Positions 26,914 to 35,514 of a stretch of DNA of 64,000 nt are shown piece after piece. The stretch is from contig CAZZKJ010000007.1 of NCBI GenBank assembly GCA_964654695.1, positions 28,307 through 92,306 on the forward strand, in the 5' to 3' direction. Each line of letters starts with the position of its first letter. Position 1 is the first letter of the stretch. Under the pieces are notes generated by a model that saw only the letters and a program-made list of their open reading frames with translations, searched no databases and was not told the origin of the DNA. Source of the DNA: CAZZKJ01 sp964654695 (lineage in GTDB: Bacteria; Krumholzibacteriota; Krumholzibacteriia; WVZY01). The translations under genes were made by a program, and so were the position numbers.

Positions 26914-26953
26914 GTCCAAATCCTTACAGGCAGAGGTTTTGCTTTGTGCCGCA

Positions 26954-26982
26954 TTGATTTATCCTCTTTTCTGTGATATAAA
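26954..26982 (+). promoter_or_regulatory. Sigma-70-type promoter for the cystathionine genes
   Basis: TTGATT at 26954-26959, a 17-base spacer and TATAAA at 26977-26982. Transcription would start near 26989, leaving a leader of about 120 bases. Confidence 0.6.
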
Positions 26983-27004
26983 TTCAATATATTTTGCAGT
27001 GTAT

Positions 27005-27102
27005 GGCAGGAGTTTTTGCAGCCTCCTTGCCGGGAAAACTTAGATGAAAGCCGGTTTCGACGGCATTTGCGAAGGGAGGAAGCGGCGGGAGTTTTGCGCC
27101 GC
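27005..27102 (+). promoter_or_regulatory. Structured leader of the cystathionine beta-synthase gene
   Basis: Three hairpins are visible: GGCAGGAG with CTCC-T-TGCC (27005-27031, one bulged T), GCCG with CGGC (27050-27064), and GCGGC with GCCGC (27082-27102). The last one holds a GGGAG sequence in its loop just before the possible GTG 27103 and ATG 27112 starts. It does not match a SAM riboswitch as far as I can see. A regulatory role is inference. Confidence 0.3.
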
Positions 27103-27111
27103 GTGAAAAAA

Positions 27112-28506
27112 ATGGCGAACGACAAGCCCGAAATGCGCTATGCAAAAAATATTCTCGAGACAATAGGCGGGACTCCGCTTGTTGAATTGAGGAGGGTAAC
27201 CGGGGATATCAAGGCCGTAGTATTGGCGAAAGCGGAATACTTCAATCCCGGCGGCAGTGTTAAAGACAGGATCGGAGTTAAAATGATAGATGATGCCGTC
27301 GCCCGGGGGCGGCTTAAGCCGGGCGGAACGATCGTCGAGTGCACTTCGGGAAATACGGGTGTGGGGCTGGCTTTGGTGGCCGCAGTCAGGGGATTCAAAG
27401 CCATTTTTACAATGCCCGACAAGATGAGCAAGGAAAAGATAAGACTGCTCAAATCCTACGGTGCCGAAGTGATTACATGCCCAACCGCCGTGCCTCCCGA
27501 TTCTGAAGAGAGCTATTACTCAGTTGCCAAGCGCATTGTGGAGACTACACCCAATGCGGTTCTGGCCAACCAGTATTTTAATAAGCTCAACCCTCAGGCG
27601 CATTATGAAAGCACGGGCCCGGAAATATGGCGGGATACCGCCGGCAGGATAGATTGCTTTGTGGCCGGAATCGGGACGGGAGGAACTTTGAGCGGTGTAG
27701 GACGGTATTTGAAAGAACGGAATCCGAAAATCAAGATAATCGGAGTTGATCCTTCCGGCAGCATACTCGGAGGGTATTTTTACACGAAAGACAAAAAAGA
27801 AGCCCGCCCGTACCTGGTTGAAGGCATTGGCGAGGATATAATCCCCGATACTTTTGAAATCGAGTACGTGGACGAAGTGATAACGGTCGGCGATAAGGAG
27901 TCCTTTAACATGTCAAGGAGGCTTTCGAGGGAAGAAGGGCTCATGGTCGGAGGATCGGCGGGCTCCGCTGTTTATGCAGCCCTGCAGGCCGCCCGCCCAT
28001 TGCGGGAAGGCGCTGTTGTCGTCGTTCTGCTGCCGGACACCGGAGAAAGATACTTGTCAAAGTTCCATTCGGATGAATGGATGAGGGAAAACCGTATGCT
28101 GGATGTGAAATTGATGACGATAGGCGCGCTCCTCAAGAGCAAGCTGTCCAGCCTGCCTCCCGTTGTCAGCGTTGATGCCGATGACACCGTTCATGAAGCG
28201 CTTTCCCGGATGAAAAAACTCAATATTTCACAGCTGCCGGTTAAAAAGGGCGATGACTGGGTAGGCAGGGTTGTTGAAGGGGATGTAATGGACAAAGTCT
28301 TTTCGGGAGAAGCATCGGGCGATGAATCATTGGAAAAGGTGATGGGCAAGCCGTTTCCTGTAGTTGATTCGAATGTGTCATATCAGGATGCCCTGAAACT
28401 GCTTGCTCAAAAGAGCGCGGCGGTCCTGGTCAGGGATAACGGCGCGGTAGCCGGGATACTTACGAAATACGATCTGGTCGAGTATATGCTGTCGGAAATC
28501 GATTGA
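27112..28506 (+). CDS. Cystathionine beta-synthase
   Basis: A 464-residue PLP enzyme with a C-terminal CBS-domain pair. The PLP lysine is Lys51 in NPGGSVKDRIG. CTSGNTGVGLA binds the phosphate and substrate carboxylate, and GIGTGGTLSGVGRYLK follows. Residues about 335-460 form two CBS repeats (DADDTVHEALSRMKK and DSNVSYQDALKLL), the regulatory module of this family. It makes cystathionine from serine and homocysteine. The frame is open upstream to 27016, but ATG 27112 gives the standard N terminus; GTG 27103 is an alternative. With the following gamma-lyase it forms a transsulfuration pathway. Cysteine synthase is less likely because of the CBS tail. Confidence 0.88.
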   Translation: MANDKPEMRYAKNILETIGGTPLVELRRVTGDIKAVVLAKAEYFNPGGSVKDRIGVKMIDDAVARGRLKPGGTIVECTSGNTGVGLALVAAVRGFKAIFTMPDKMSKEKIRLLKSYGAEVITCPTAVPPDSEESYYSVAKRIVETTPNAVLANQYFNKLNPQAHYESTGPEIWRDTAGRIDCFVAGIGTGGTLSGVGRYLKERNPKIKIIGVDPSGSILGGYFYTKDKKEARPYLVEGIGEDIIPDTFEIEYVDEVITVGDKESFNMSRRLSREEGLMVGGSAGSAVYAALQAARPLREGAVVVVLLPDTGERYLSKFHSDEWMRENRMLDVKLMTIGALLKSKLSSLPPVVSVDADDTVHEALSRMKKLNISQLPVKKGDDWVGRVVEGDVMDKVFSGEASGDESLEKVMGKPFPVVDSNVSYQDALKLLAQKSAAVLVRDNGAVAGILTKYDLVEYMLSEID

Positions 28507-28581
28507 CCGGCGAGCGGGCCGCCGATGGCTGACTAAATGAAGGACACGGCGATTCTCGGAAGTTTTTTCTGGAGGATGATA

Positions 28582-29715
28582 ATGGGATTTTCAACAGATG
28601 CAGTGCACGGCGGACAGGAGCCTGAGAAAATGACCGGCGCCGTTATGTCGCCGATTTTTCAAACATCCACGTATAAGCAGGACGGTCTGGGAGATCACCG
28701 GGGATATGAATATGGCCGCACCCAGAATCCGACACGGGAGGCCCTGGAGCGCAACATCGCAGTATTGGAAAGGGGCGAATTCGCTGTGGCTTTCGCTTCC
28801 GGTATGTCGGCAATCGATGCCGTTCTCAGGTTGTTCGAGGAAGGCGACGAAATCATCGTGACTAATAATGTCTACGGCGGTACTTACAGACTATTTGAAA
28901 TGATTTTGAAAAAGTTCGGATTGAAATTCAATTTCATAGATACTTCGAACCTGGATATACTCGAGAGCACGATCAATGCGAAAACACGTTTGATTTTTGT
29001 TGAAACACCGACAAATCCGGTTTTGAGCGTGACGGATATACGGGCGGTAACAAAAATTGCACGCGCTCATAATATTCTATTCGCGGTCGATAACACATTC
29101 ATGAGTCCTTACTTTCAAAATCCGCTGGGGATGGGCGCAGATATTGTAGTGCATAGTACTACCAAGTATTTGAACGGACACAGCGATATGGTAGGTGGAG
29201 TAGTGGTGGTCAATAACTCCGATCTTGATGAAAAACTGCGCTTTATTCAGAATGCCGCAGGCGCCGTGCCGGGGCCGTTCGACTGCTGGCTGGCATTGAG
29301 GGGAACAAAAACGCTCGCTCTGCGTATGAGACAACATGAAACGAATGCCCGCAAGCTGGCTGTATTCCTGGATGCTCATCCGGCGGTCATAGCTGTTAAT
29401 TACCCAGGTTTGCCGTCGCATCCCCATCATGAATTGGCAGGCAGGCAGGCCAGGGGGTTCGGCGGTATGATTTCTTTCGATGTGGGCTCTTTGGAAAAAG
29501 CCGGAGAAATTTTGAAGAAAGCTAGAGTGTTTACACTGGCTGAAAGCCTCGGCGGTGTTGAAAGCTTGATAAGCCATCCGGCAACGATGACGCACGCCAG
29601 CGTGCCGCGCGAAGACAGAGAGTTATTGGGAATCACGGACGGCCTAGTGAGGATTTCTGTCGGTATAGAAGATGTGGAAGATTTGGAAGAAGATCTTAAA
29701 AGAGCTTTGGCTTGA
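28582..29715 (+). CDS. Cystathionine gamma-lyase / gamma-synthase
   Basis: A 377-residue Cys/Met-metabolism PLP enzyme. It has YEYGRTQNPTRE, FASGMSAIDAVL, the aspartate of AVDNTFMSPYFQNPLGMGAD, and the PLP lysine Lys195 in STTKYLNGHSD. GVESLISHPATMTHA closes the active site. Start ATG 28582 has GGAGG 6 bases upstream; the frame also allows ATG 28537. Pairing with the cystathionine beta-synthase 75 bases upstream favours the gamma-lyase role (cystathionine to cysteine), but sequence alone does not separate lyase from synthase. Confidence 0.88.
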   Translation: MGFSTDAVHGGQEPEKMTGAVMSPIFQTSTYKQDGLGDHRGYEYGRTQNPTREALERNIAVLERGEFAVAFASGMSAIDAVLRLFEEGDEIIVTNNVYGGTYRLFEMILKKFGLKFNFIDTSNLDILESTINAKTRLIFVETPTNPVLSVTDIRAVTKIARAHNILFAVDNTFMSPYFQNPLGMGADIVVHSTTKYLNGHSDMVGGVVVVNNSDLDEKLRFIQNAAGAVPGPFDCWLALRGTKTLALRMRQHETNARKLAVFLDAHPAVIAVNYPGLPSHPHHELAGRQARGFGGMISFDVGSLEKAGEILKKARVFTLAESLGGVESLISHPATMTHASVPREDRELLGITDGLVRISVGIEDVEDLEEDLKRALA

Positions 29716-29760
29716 TAAAAAAATTATTCGCGCAATCAAACATACTTTCTTCTAAAATTG

Positions 29761-29789
29761 TTGAAGATGAATGCAAGTTATGTTATATT
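29761..29789 (+). promoter_or_regulatory. Candidate upstream promoter of the small zinc-ribbon genes
   Basis: TTGAAG at 29761-29766, a 17-base spacer and TATATT at 29784-29789. It would give a leader of about 180 bases before ATG 29976. Confidence 0.45.
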
Positions 29790-29843
29790 AATCCGCGATG
29801 CTGCCTTATCCACCGGTTTTTCAGGCTGGCTCTCATTTTGTGC

Positions 29844-29872
29844 TTGACTACAAAATGTGGATCGTCTAGTTT
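29844..29872 (+). promoter_or_regulatory. Candidate downstream promoter of the small zinc-ribbon genes
   Basis: TTGACT at 29844-29849, a 17-base spacer and TAGTTT at 29867-29872. It lies closer to ATG 29976 than the first candidate; the two may be tandem promoters. Confidence 0.45.
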
Positions 29873-29975
29873 TCCACAAGATATTGTATTCGCTTAGAGT
29901 TAAAGCACAGCATCCTGTGTATCCCAGCTATCTTGTTCGTATTTGCAGTTCTCACTCAGATTAAGGAGAGCCGTC

Positions 29976-30158
29976 ATGGATAAACAGGAGGAAATGGGGG
30001 TTTTGGTGAAGGAAAAGGAATATGTCAAGTATGTGCAGCTTCTCAAAAAAGCGGAGGAAGAGGGCAGGTTGGATGGAAAATTTGTGTGTTTGCTTTGCGG
30101 TATGCGTTTCCAAACAAAAGCCGAAGCCCAGCAGTGCTGCAAAGCAAATGTAACGTAG
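29976..30158 (+). CDS. Small cysteine-rich (zinc-ribbon-like) protein
   Basis: 60 residues from ATG 29976, which has AAGGAG at 29963-29968. The N-terminal half is a charged amphipathic helix. The C-terminal half has CLLCGMRF and then QCCKA, a C2C2-like arrangement that could hold one zinc ion. I do not recognise the family. It precedes another cysteine-motif protein by 18 bases and is probably co-transcribed with it. DNA/RNA-binding or a small adaptor role is possible but unproven. Confidence 0.6.
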   Translation: MDKQEEMGVLVKEKEYVKYVQLLKKAEEEGRLDGKFVCLLCGMRFQTKAEAQQCCKANVT

Positions 30159-30176
30159 TCCGAGGTTGATGTTTCG

Positions 30177-30584
30177 ATGCAAAGTACAAATGAAAAAACC
30201 ATGTTTCAATATTGTTCTGTTTGTAAAGAACACTTTGATATGGAGATTGTTCAAAAAGGAAGCAGCAAGAGCGCTATTTGGTTGAAATGTCCGAGCTGTA
30301 AAGGTTTCCTTCCCCATATGCTCGATGATGAGGACGGGACGGATCCTGCCCAGAGGTCCAAGAACGGGAGGGGAGATGCGATCGCTCTTGAGGATATCGA
30401 TGTTGATAATGCCAGAGAATATTCCGACAAGGATGAGTATGAAATCGGCGATGTCATTCACCATAGGTCCTGGAATGACTTCGGAAAAGTTATAGCCAAG
30501 GACCATTTGCCTGGGAACCGTAAAACCATTTGGGCTCAGTTTCTCCGCCAGGGTAAAGTTCAACTCCTGGAGGGGGTGAAATAA
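30177..30584 (+). CDS. Zinc-ribbon protein with C-terminal beta domain, unknown function
   Basis: A 135-residue protein with two CxxC pairs near the N terminus, CSVCKEHF and CPSCKGFL, forming a likely zinc ribbon. It is followed by an acidic linker. The C-terminal part reads YEIGDVIHHRSWNDFGKVIAKDHLPG; I recall the GDVIxHxxWxDxGKV pattern from small bacterial zinc-ribbon proteins of unknown role, but cannot name the family. ATG 30177 is the first start, and ATG 30201 is another. It follows the small cysteine-rich gene by 18 bases. Cytoplasmic. Confidence 0.7.
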   Translation: MQSTNEKTMFQYCSVCKEHFDMEIVQKGSSKSAIWLKCPSCKGFLPHMLDDEDGTDPAQRSKNGRGDAIALEDIDVDNAREYSDKDEYEIGDVIHHRSWNDFGKVIAKDHLPGNRKTIWAQFLRQGKVQLLEGVK

Positions 30585-30601
30585 ACCCTCATATCCTCAT
30601 T

Positions 30602-31504
30602 ATGCTCCGCCGCGCCGGCTGGTTTTTCACTGGTTTTCAGCCGTTTCCAAGTGCCAGCGAAATCGAGCCGTATCCATTCCCACCTTTTTATGGACGTCAT
30701 TTGAACGCGTATATTCCCATCTCACTGAGGTTTTCGGCTGTTAAGCAGTTTTTCGTATTATTGATATGCTTGGGTCCGTTATTGATTCCCTGCCGCGGTT
30801 TTGCGCTTGGAGTTTTCAGGGATTTCAGCGAAGAGGCATTTCTCTTGAGGTCCCGCCGGGTTCCGTCCATTCAATCCAGTTTTCTCAGAACCGAGAAGCA
30901 GGCGTATGATGCCACAGGTTTTTTTATCAATGCCGTTTTCCCATTAAAAGACTATATTCTGGTTCGAGCAGAACTTGATTATTTAACGATCGGTGGTGCT
31001 GCTATTGAAAGTGGTTTTGGAGATTTCAATATTAGGGGACGCATGAGAATATTGAAATCAAAAGGAACCGGGTTATTCCTGACTGCTGGTCTTAGAACCG
31101 GGTCTGGAACGAGGGACGTATATCCATATGCTTCAGGAAGCGTCGATTTAGATTTGGGAGTGAGTATGATCGATTCGCTTTCTACAATGATCGTTTGGGG
31201 CGGGATTTCAGCGGTTTCGGTCAACCGCATGCCGGAGATTCCCGAGGCGGCTGCGAGGCATTCGGATTACGGAACCATAAGCTTAGGTGTCATGGTACCG
31301 GTGAACCGCAGTATTGTGCTTCGTTTCAGCGGAACGTATTATTCGGCTTTTCGGGGAGGAGCGCGAGAAATCTATTATGCAGGCGCAAGTTATTTGCAAT
31401 CCGGCGATATGCACCTTTTCTTGACCCTCCGGGCCGAGGGGGGATCGATTGACGAGCGCATTTATAACGCAGGTCTGCGAAGCGGAGTTCGGATCTTTTA
31501 TTGA
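30602..31504 (+). CDS. Probable outer-membrane beta-barrel protein
   Basis: Up to 300 residues. The first 40 residues do not look like a protein N terminus, and a good signal sequence (VKQFFVLLICLGPLLIPCRG) begins about residue 47, so the true start is probably near TTG 30701; no clear ribosome-binding site is visible. The mature part has alternating short beta strands (VRAELDYLTI, GLFLTAGLRTGSG, SIVLRFSGTYYSA, HLFLTLRAEGG) and ends in a C-terminal aromatic residue (IFY), the hallmark of outer-membrane barrels. No family was recognised. Confidence 0.6.
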   Translation: MLRRAGWFFTGFQPFPSASEIEPYPFPPFYGRHLNAYIPISLRFSAVKQFFVLLICLGPLLIPCRGFALGVFRDFSEEAFLLRSRRVPSIQSSFLRTEKQAYDATGFFINAVFPLKDYILVRAELDYLTIGGAAIESGFGDFNIRGRMRILKSKGTGLFLTAGLRTGSGTRDVYPYASGSVDLDLGVSMIDSLSTMIVWGGISAVSVNRMPEIPEAAARHSDYGTISLGVMVPVNRSIVLRFSGTYYSAFRGGAREIYYAGASYLQSGDMHLFLTLRAEGGSIDERIYNAGLRSGVRIFY

Positions 31505-31878
31505 GGACCTTCCATTGAAATAATGGACTTCCATGGCGGCTCTTTAGTATTGCTTCAGTTGAATGCCCGGACTTCTTCATCTTTTATTGCACAATCAAGC
31601 GATCTTTGCAGTTTGCTTATTGCGGCGGGTATAGGGGAGAAACAAGGCTGATCATATCCCCATTTCCGGTTGTTTCTTCTCGTGTAGAGTACAGCATGAA
31701 GCAAACCGAAAATTTCCCTGCATACATTCGGAGAAAGAGGTTTATATCCTTCTAGTCTGTGGCATAGAGATTGCCTTTGGTACTGAAAGAACACCCTCTT
31801 GCTTTACTGATTGGACAGCATGATTGACATCATTTGAGCGTTCCGAATAACCGGTCGGCGCTCCTGGTCGGAGGGAAA
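31505..31878. other. Intergenic region of 374 bases
   Basis: I see no convincing gene here. It holds a sigma-54-like promoter at 31760-31775 and a short inverted repeat CCATTGAAATAATGG just after the previous stop. A short minus-strand reading frame (31555-31794) has no ribosome-binding site or recognisable family. Confidence 0.5.
31760..31775 (+). promoter_or_regulatory. Sigma-54-type promoter
   Basis: TGGCAT-N5-TTGCC matches the TGGCAY-N5-TTGCW consensus with GG and GC at the -24/-12 spacing. It reads toward the REC-HisKA gene starting 104 bases downstream. It would need an enhancer-binding activator. Confidence 0.55.
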
Positions 31879-32484
31879 ATGAGGAAGATATTCATTATAG
31901 ATGATGATGTATCGATGAGAGAAGTTTTATACCGGTACATTTCCAAATACAAGTATGAGGTTTCAAGTTTCGCAGCGCCGGAAGAGGCCCTGGCCTGCAT
32001 CGATTCTGATTCTCCGCTGGCCGTTATATCGGATATCAATATGCCCGGGATGAGCGGACTGGAAATGGCGGCTGCATTGAAGGACAGGGGAGTAAACTGC
32101 CCGGTCATACTCATGTCCGCTGATATAACCGGCGAAATCTCGTTGCGGGCCGAAGAACTGGGCATAAAATACCTGTTTAGAAAACCTATCAAGGAACTCC
32201 GCCGGCTTATAGATGCCGTGGAAGATGTCCGAAAAGATACCCAATATAATGAGACGAATCCCGATTCGAAAGATGAGAGGTTGAAGTTCTTGGAAGAAAT
32301 CTCTCATGAGCTCCGAACCCCGCTGACGTCGATAAAGATGGCTCTCGAAGGGCTTCGTTCAGAACCATTTCTCCGCGGTACTCGCGACAGCAGCAAGCTC
32401 ATCTCGATAGGCGAACGAAACCTCGACAGGATCATAGCTCTGGTTGAAAATAAACTTCACGTATTGAAACAAACGATCGATTAA
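31879..32484 (+). CDS. Response regulator receiver fused to a HisKA domain, no ATPase
   Basis: 201 residues from ATG 31879, which has GGAGGG just upstream. Residues 1-125 are a receiver domain with DDD at 8-10, phosphoacceptor Asp52 in VISDINMPG and Lys in LFRKPIK. Residues about 132-200 are a HisKA dimerisation helix with His143 in EEISHELRTPLTSIK. The protein then ends; no HATPase domain follows in this or another frame before the convergent gene. It may pass phosphate between Asp and His or act as a dimerising adaptor for a separate kinase (inference). A sigma-54-type promoter lies upstream. Confidence 0.82.
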   Translation: MRKIFIIDDDVSMREVLYRYISKYKYEVSSFAAPEEALACIDSDSPLAVISDINMPGMSGLEMAAALKDRGVNCPVILMSADITGEISLRAEELGIKYLFRKPIKELRRLIDAVEDVRKDTQYNETNPDSKDERLKFLEEISHELRTPLTSIKMALEGLRSEPFLRGTRDSSKLISIGERNLDRIIALVENKLHVLKQTID

Positions 32485-32519
32485 TCCCCATTATCTTGCA
32501 GCAAAATAGCAGGGAGAGC

Positions 32520-33929
32520 TCAAGAACTGCCATCCAGCAGCGAAGCAATCTTGGATCTGGTTTTAGGGGGACGTTTGGTCGTATTCGGGAGCAGCTTTCG
32601 ATCGGGCAGATCCATGAGAAGCAGACTGAGAGGCGTATCAATGGTTTTTTCGACGGATGAAGGAATTTTCCTGAAATAGAAACTGCCGTCTTTTGCTGTT
32701 TTTATTATGATTTTGAGAGCATCTTTGCCGCGCATCGATCCCGCTTTGCAGTGACAGGGTTCTCCTTTTTCAAAAAATACTTCCCCCTTGATAGAACTGG
32801 ATTTGATGACCAGCGTGCCCGATCGCGTCTGCGAATTGATCAGCATCAGTATTTCATAAATGCTGAACCTGGACAGATCTCCCGAAAGAATGTGTTTTGG
32901 AGGGATGCCTTCAATTATCGAGCGCGTTAAAGGAGAATTTACCAGAAGCAGCAGGATAAGAAGCGCAAAAAGAGCAGTTAAATTACGCGCAAGAAACCCC
33001 GCCAGCAGCCCCAAATAGACACCCATGCCGGCGGCTGTTCCGCGAATACGGTTCAATAACGGCTTCAAGCGGTCAATACTTAGTGCCCCGGGGGCGGGGC
33101 CGGAGAAATCCGATTCGCCCCCGCCGCCGCTCAACCGCATGAATTCCCTTCTGGCCCATTCATTGTCGGGGTCCAATTCCAGGACTTTGCCCAGCAGCGT
33201 CATAGCGCTTTCCCTTTCATCCGGAGATCGGGTGTTCACGGCTTCTGCCGCTCTTTCGATCAGTTTGAATAGTTTTTGTTCCTTTATGCGACTGCGTATC
33301 TCGACGTGCAGATCATGAAAAGTCCTGTCGTTTTGAAGACGAAGAGCTTTTGTGATTTCCAACAGGGCGGTTTCGAGATTATCTATCTGAAAATGGCAGA
33401 GAGCTTTTTTATAATATAAATCTGGATTTTCCGGTTCGAGGGTTTGAAGTATCGACAGCCGGGGAATGGCCGAGCCATGATAGCTTCCGGCGATCAATGA
33501 ATCGATTTCATGATGCAGAGACAGCGATAACCGCCGCGTTATATTAAAGCTTTTCTCCAACAGTGATTCATTGGTTGGATCGATTGCGGAAGCCCGCAGC
33601 AGAAGCCCCCTGGCGTACTCGAGCTTGTTCATGTGCTCGTAAATATCTGCGAGTTCAAGCATGGCGGCGAGATTGGATGAATCCCTGATCAGCACGTTCT
33701 GGTATAATAACTCGGCGGTATCCCATTGGCCCGAGTCGTGGGCCTTTCCGGCTTCTTTCAGGAGCGCACTCGTCGACTCAGCGCTCTCAGGATCGGAATT
33801 TGTATTCGTTGTTTTTGCAATGCCGCGCGTTCCTGGTTTATTGGGATATCCGCTTTGCGCGCATAGCTGAAGAGGGGCCGCGAAACAAAGAGTTCCGACC
33901 AGTAATTTCAGGAAAATATCAGGTCTCAT
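32520..33929 (-). CDS. TPR protein with DUF4388 (PATAN-type) domain
   Basis: 469 residues from ATG at 33929, where GAGGCGG gives a ribosome-binding site. The frame is open 27 bases further up. It has an N-terminal signal-like segment ending LCAQS, then tetratricopeptide repeats (about 50-150 and again near 240), and one transmembrane segment LTALFALLILLLLV. It ends in a C-terminal domain of about 110 residues starting LSGDLSRFSIYEILMLINSQTRSGTLVI with EVFFEKGEPCHCKAG, a DUF4388 domain. DUF4388 occurs in signalling and gliding-associated proteins. The topology suggests a periplasmic TPR part and a cytoplasmic DUF4388 part. Convergent with the REC-HisKA gene. Confidence 0.75.
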   Translation of the reverse strand: MRPDIFLKLLVGTLCFAAPLQLCAQSGYPNKPGTRGIAKTTNTNSDPESAESTSALLKEAGKAHDSGQWDTAELLYQNVLIRDSSNLAAMLELADIYEHMNKLEYARGLLLRASAIDPTNESLLEKSFNITRRLSLSLHHEIDSLIAGSYHGSAIPRLSILQTLEPENPDLYYKKALCHFQIDNLETALLEITKALRLQNDRTFHDLHVEIRSRIKEQKLFKLIERAAEAVNTRSPDERESAMTLLGKVLELDPDNEWARREFMRLSGGGGESDFSGPAPGALSIDRLKPLLNRIRGTAAGMGVYLGLLAGFLARNLTALFALLILLLLVNSPLTRSIIEGIPPKHILSGDLSRFSIYEILMLINSQTRSGTLVIKSSSIKGEVFFEKGEPCHCKAGSMRGKDALKIIIKTAKDGSFYFRKIPSSVEKTIDTPLSLLLMDLPDRKLLPNTTKRPPKTRSKIASLLDGSS

Positions 33930-33989
33930 ACCGCCTCGAAAATACGCAACATCCATACCAGGGGGCGGCCTCGCGGAATCATATAACTA

Positions 33990-34009
33990 GTTACAATAAT
34001 TGTTGTTAC
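33990..34009. promoter_or_regulatory. Imperfect palindrome, possible operator
   Basis: GTTACAATAATTGTTGTTAC matches its own reverse complement at 16 of 20 positions. It lies directly downstream of a minus-strand -10-like box and upstream of the DUF4388 gene, at the expected position of an operator or start-site element. Confidence 0.35.
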
Positions 34010-34014
34010 AAAAG

Positions 34015-34044
34015 AGTATATAAAGCTGCGGATGAGCCTTCGAA
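34015..34044 (-). promoter_or_regulatory. Possible promoter for the TPR-DUF4388 gene
   Basis: On the minus strand, TTCGAA (34039-34044) and TATACT (34015-34020) are spaced 18 bases. The -35 match is weak, and the gene starts about 85 bases downstream. Confidence 0.35.
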
Positions 34045-34089
34045 GCGCGCAAGCAAAGTGCAAACCTTTGTGGCCCGAGTTTGAGAAAA

Positions 34090-35514
34090 TCAATTCTGCT
34101 GGGGGATTCCCAGTATTTTCTCAATATAAGCGAGAAACTCGGACAGGGCTTCCGGGGAGCGTTTCATAATGTCCGCCCCGTGCCCGGAACGTTCGAGGTC
34201 GAGGAGTTTAAGATTATTGAGATGCTTGATATTTTTCAGTAATTCGAGCGAGGATAATGTATGCAAATCTTCCTTGCTGTAAATAATCATTAAAGGCGTG
34301 TCTTTACGGAAGAACAGGTTATTTAGAAGCTCCTTATCGAGGGTATTGAAAATAGGCGAGAAATACAGCGCCGGCGGAGCGATTTTCATTTCTGCCAGGG
34401 CATTCTCGGCATAACCGCATGATTTGCCTTCTGCAACCACGATGATACCGCTGGGATTGAGGGATCGTTTCCTGCTCAATAATTCAATAGCCGCTTCTAT
34501 ATCTCCTCTGTACAGCGTGCCGGGATTGTCCCCGGTTGAAAAAGCTAAATCTCCCCTGCTGCCGCCGCAGCCGCGCAAATCGAAAGACAGGCTGCTTATT
34601 TCCTCCGAAAGCATCAGCTGAGCGCTGATATCGTAAATTTCTCTCGTATTGCCGGGTTCCGGAATGAGAAGCACCGCGCCCTCGCCTTTTCCGGAAAACA
34701 GGGTGCCTTCCAACTGGAAACCGTCGGTGGAATTGAAATTAACCAGGCGGCCGCCTTTGGCGATCAAACGCCGCCGCTTTCTTTCTTTTTCCTTTTCAAT
34801 TTCCGCATCCGCCAATTCTTCAGCTTTCGTTCCGTTTCGTCGGCCTGCAAGATTCCAAAGCTGCTTGAGTTCGTAGATATCATTGGATGTACGGCTGCCG
34901 CGCTTGCCTATTAGCGCGAGAAGAGTTTCAAAAGCGTTGCCGTAATCCTTCAAGTCGTAATAAGCGCCCAGCATTATATCGAGCGTTCTCTCCATTCGAG
35001 CGGGATGTTCATCAAAAAGAAAAAGCGCGGTTTTTAGAACATCAATGGCGTCGCCCGGCTTATTTCTAGCCAAATAAAGTCCGGCCAGAAGAAGTTGCGT
35101 ATCTCCCCTGTCCTCAGCTTTTGATCCGGTAATAGAACCCAATTCGATTGCATCCAGAATGATCTTCTCAGCCGCGGCGAGATCTTTCTTTTTATTCAAA
35201 AGCAATTCTCCATACCGGTTATGTACCGCAATGTCGCTTGGAAATAGAACCAGGATTTTCTCGAAACAGGCACCGGCCCTGTCATAATCGCCTATGGAAT
35301 CATTCAGTTCCGCCAGCCAAAGAAGAAGGACTGCCTGTCTTTGGGCGCTCATATCGGCGTCCGACCCCAGGCGTTCCCATATATCGCCGATTTGGTTTTT
35401 TATTTCATCATCAATATCGATTACGCCGTAAGGTTCCTGCCGCCGGGATTCATTCCGGGCCGATCCGGTAGAAGCAGCGAGCGCCGCTATCAAAAGAATT
35501 AAAGAAATTATCAT
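34090..35514 (-). CDS. TPR protein fused to an alpha/beta hydrolase
   Basis: 474 residues. The N-terminal signal segment (MIISLILLIAALAASTGSA) is followed by TPR-like helical repeats to about residue 230, a very basic stretch KEKERKRRR, and then an alpha/beta-hydrolase domain. The hydrolase triad is visible: nucleophile Ser in GKSCG (GxSxG), Asp in YSKEDLH and His in SGHGAD. The oxyanion strand is VLLIPEPGNTREIYD. It is probably a periplasmic hydrolase of unknown substrate whose TPR part recruits a partner. It lies upstream of the DUF4388 gene in the same direction, 133 bases away. Confidence 0.75.
   Translation of the reverse strand: MIISLILLIAALAASTGSARNESRRQEPYGVIDIDDEIKNQIGDIWERLGSDADMSAQRQAVLLLWLAELNDSIGDYDRAGACFEKILVLFPSDIAVHNRYGELLLNKKKDLAAAEKIILDAIELGSITGSKAEDRGDTQLLLAGLYLARNKPGDAIDVLKTALFLFDEHPARMERTLDIMLGAYYDLKDYGNAFETLLALIGKRGSRTSNDIYELKQLWNLAGRRNGTKAEELADAEIEKEKERKRRRLIAKGGRLVNFNSTDGFQLEGTLFSGKGEGAVLLIPEPGNTREIYDISAQLMLSEEISSLSFDLRGCGGSRGDLAFSTGDNPGTLYRGDIEAAIELLSRKRSLNPSGIIVVAEGKSCGYAENALAEMKIAPPALYFSPIFNTLDKELLNNLFFRKDTPLMIIYSKEDLHTLSSLELLKNIKHLNNLKLLDLERSGHGADIMKRSPEALSEFLAYIEKILGIPQQN

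Noticed and set aside
31555..31794. A 79-codon minus-strand frame in the 374-base intergenic region
   Set aside because: It has no ribosome-binding site and no family, and it overlaps the sigma-54-like promoter.
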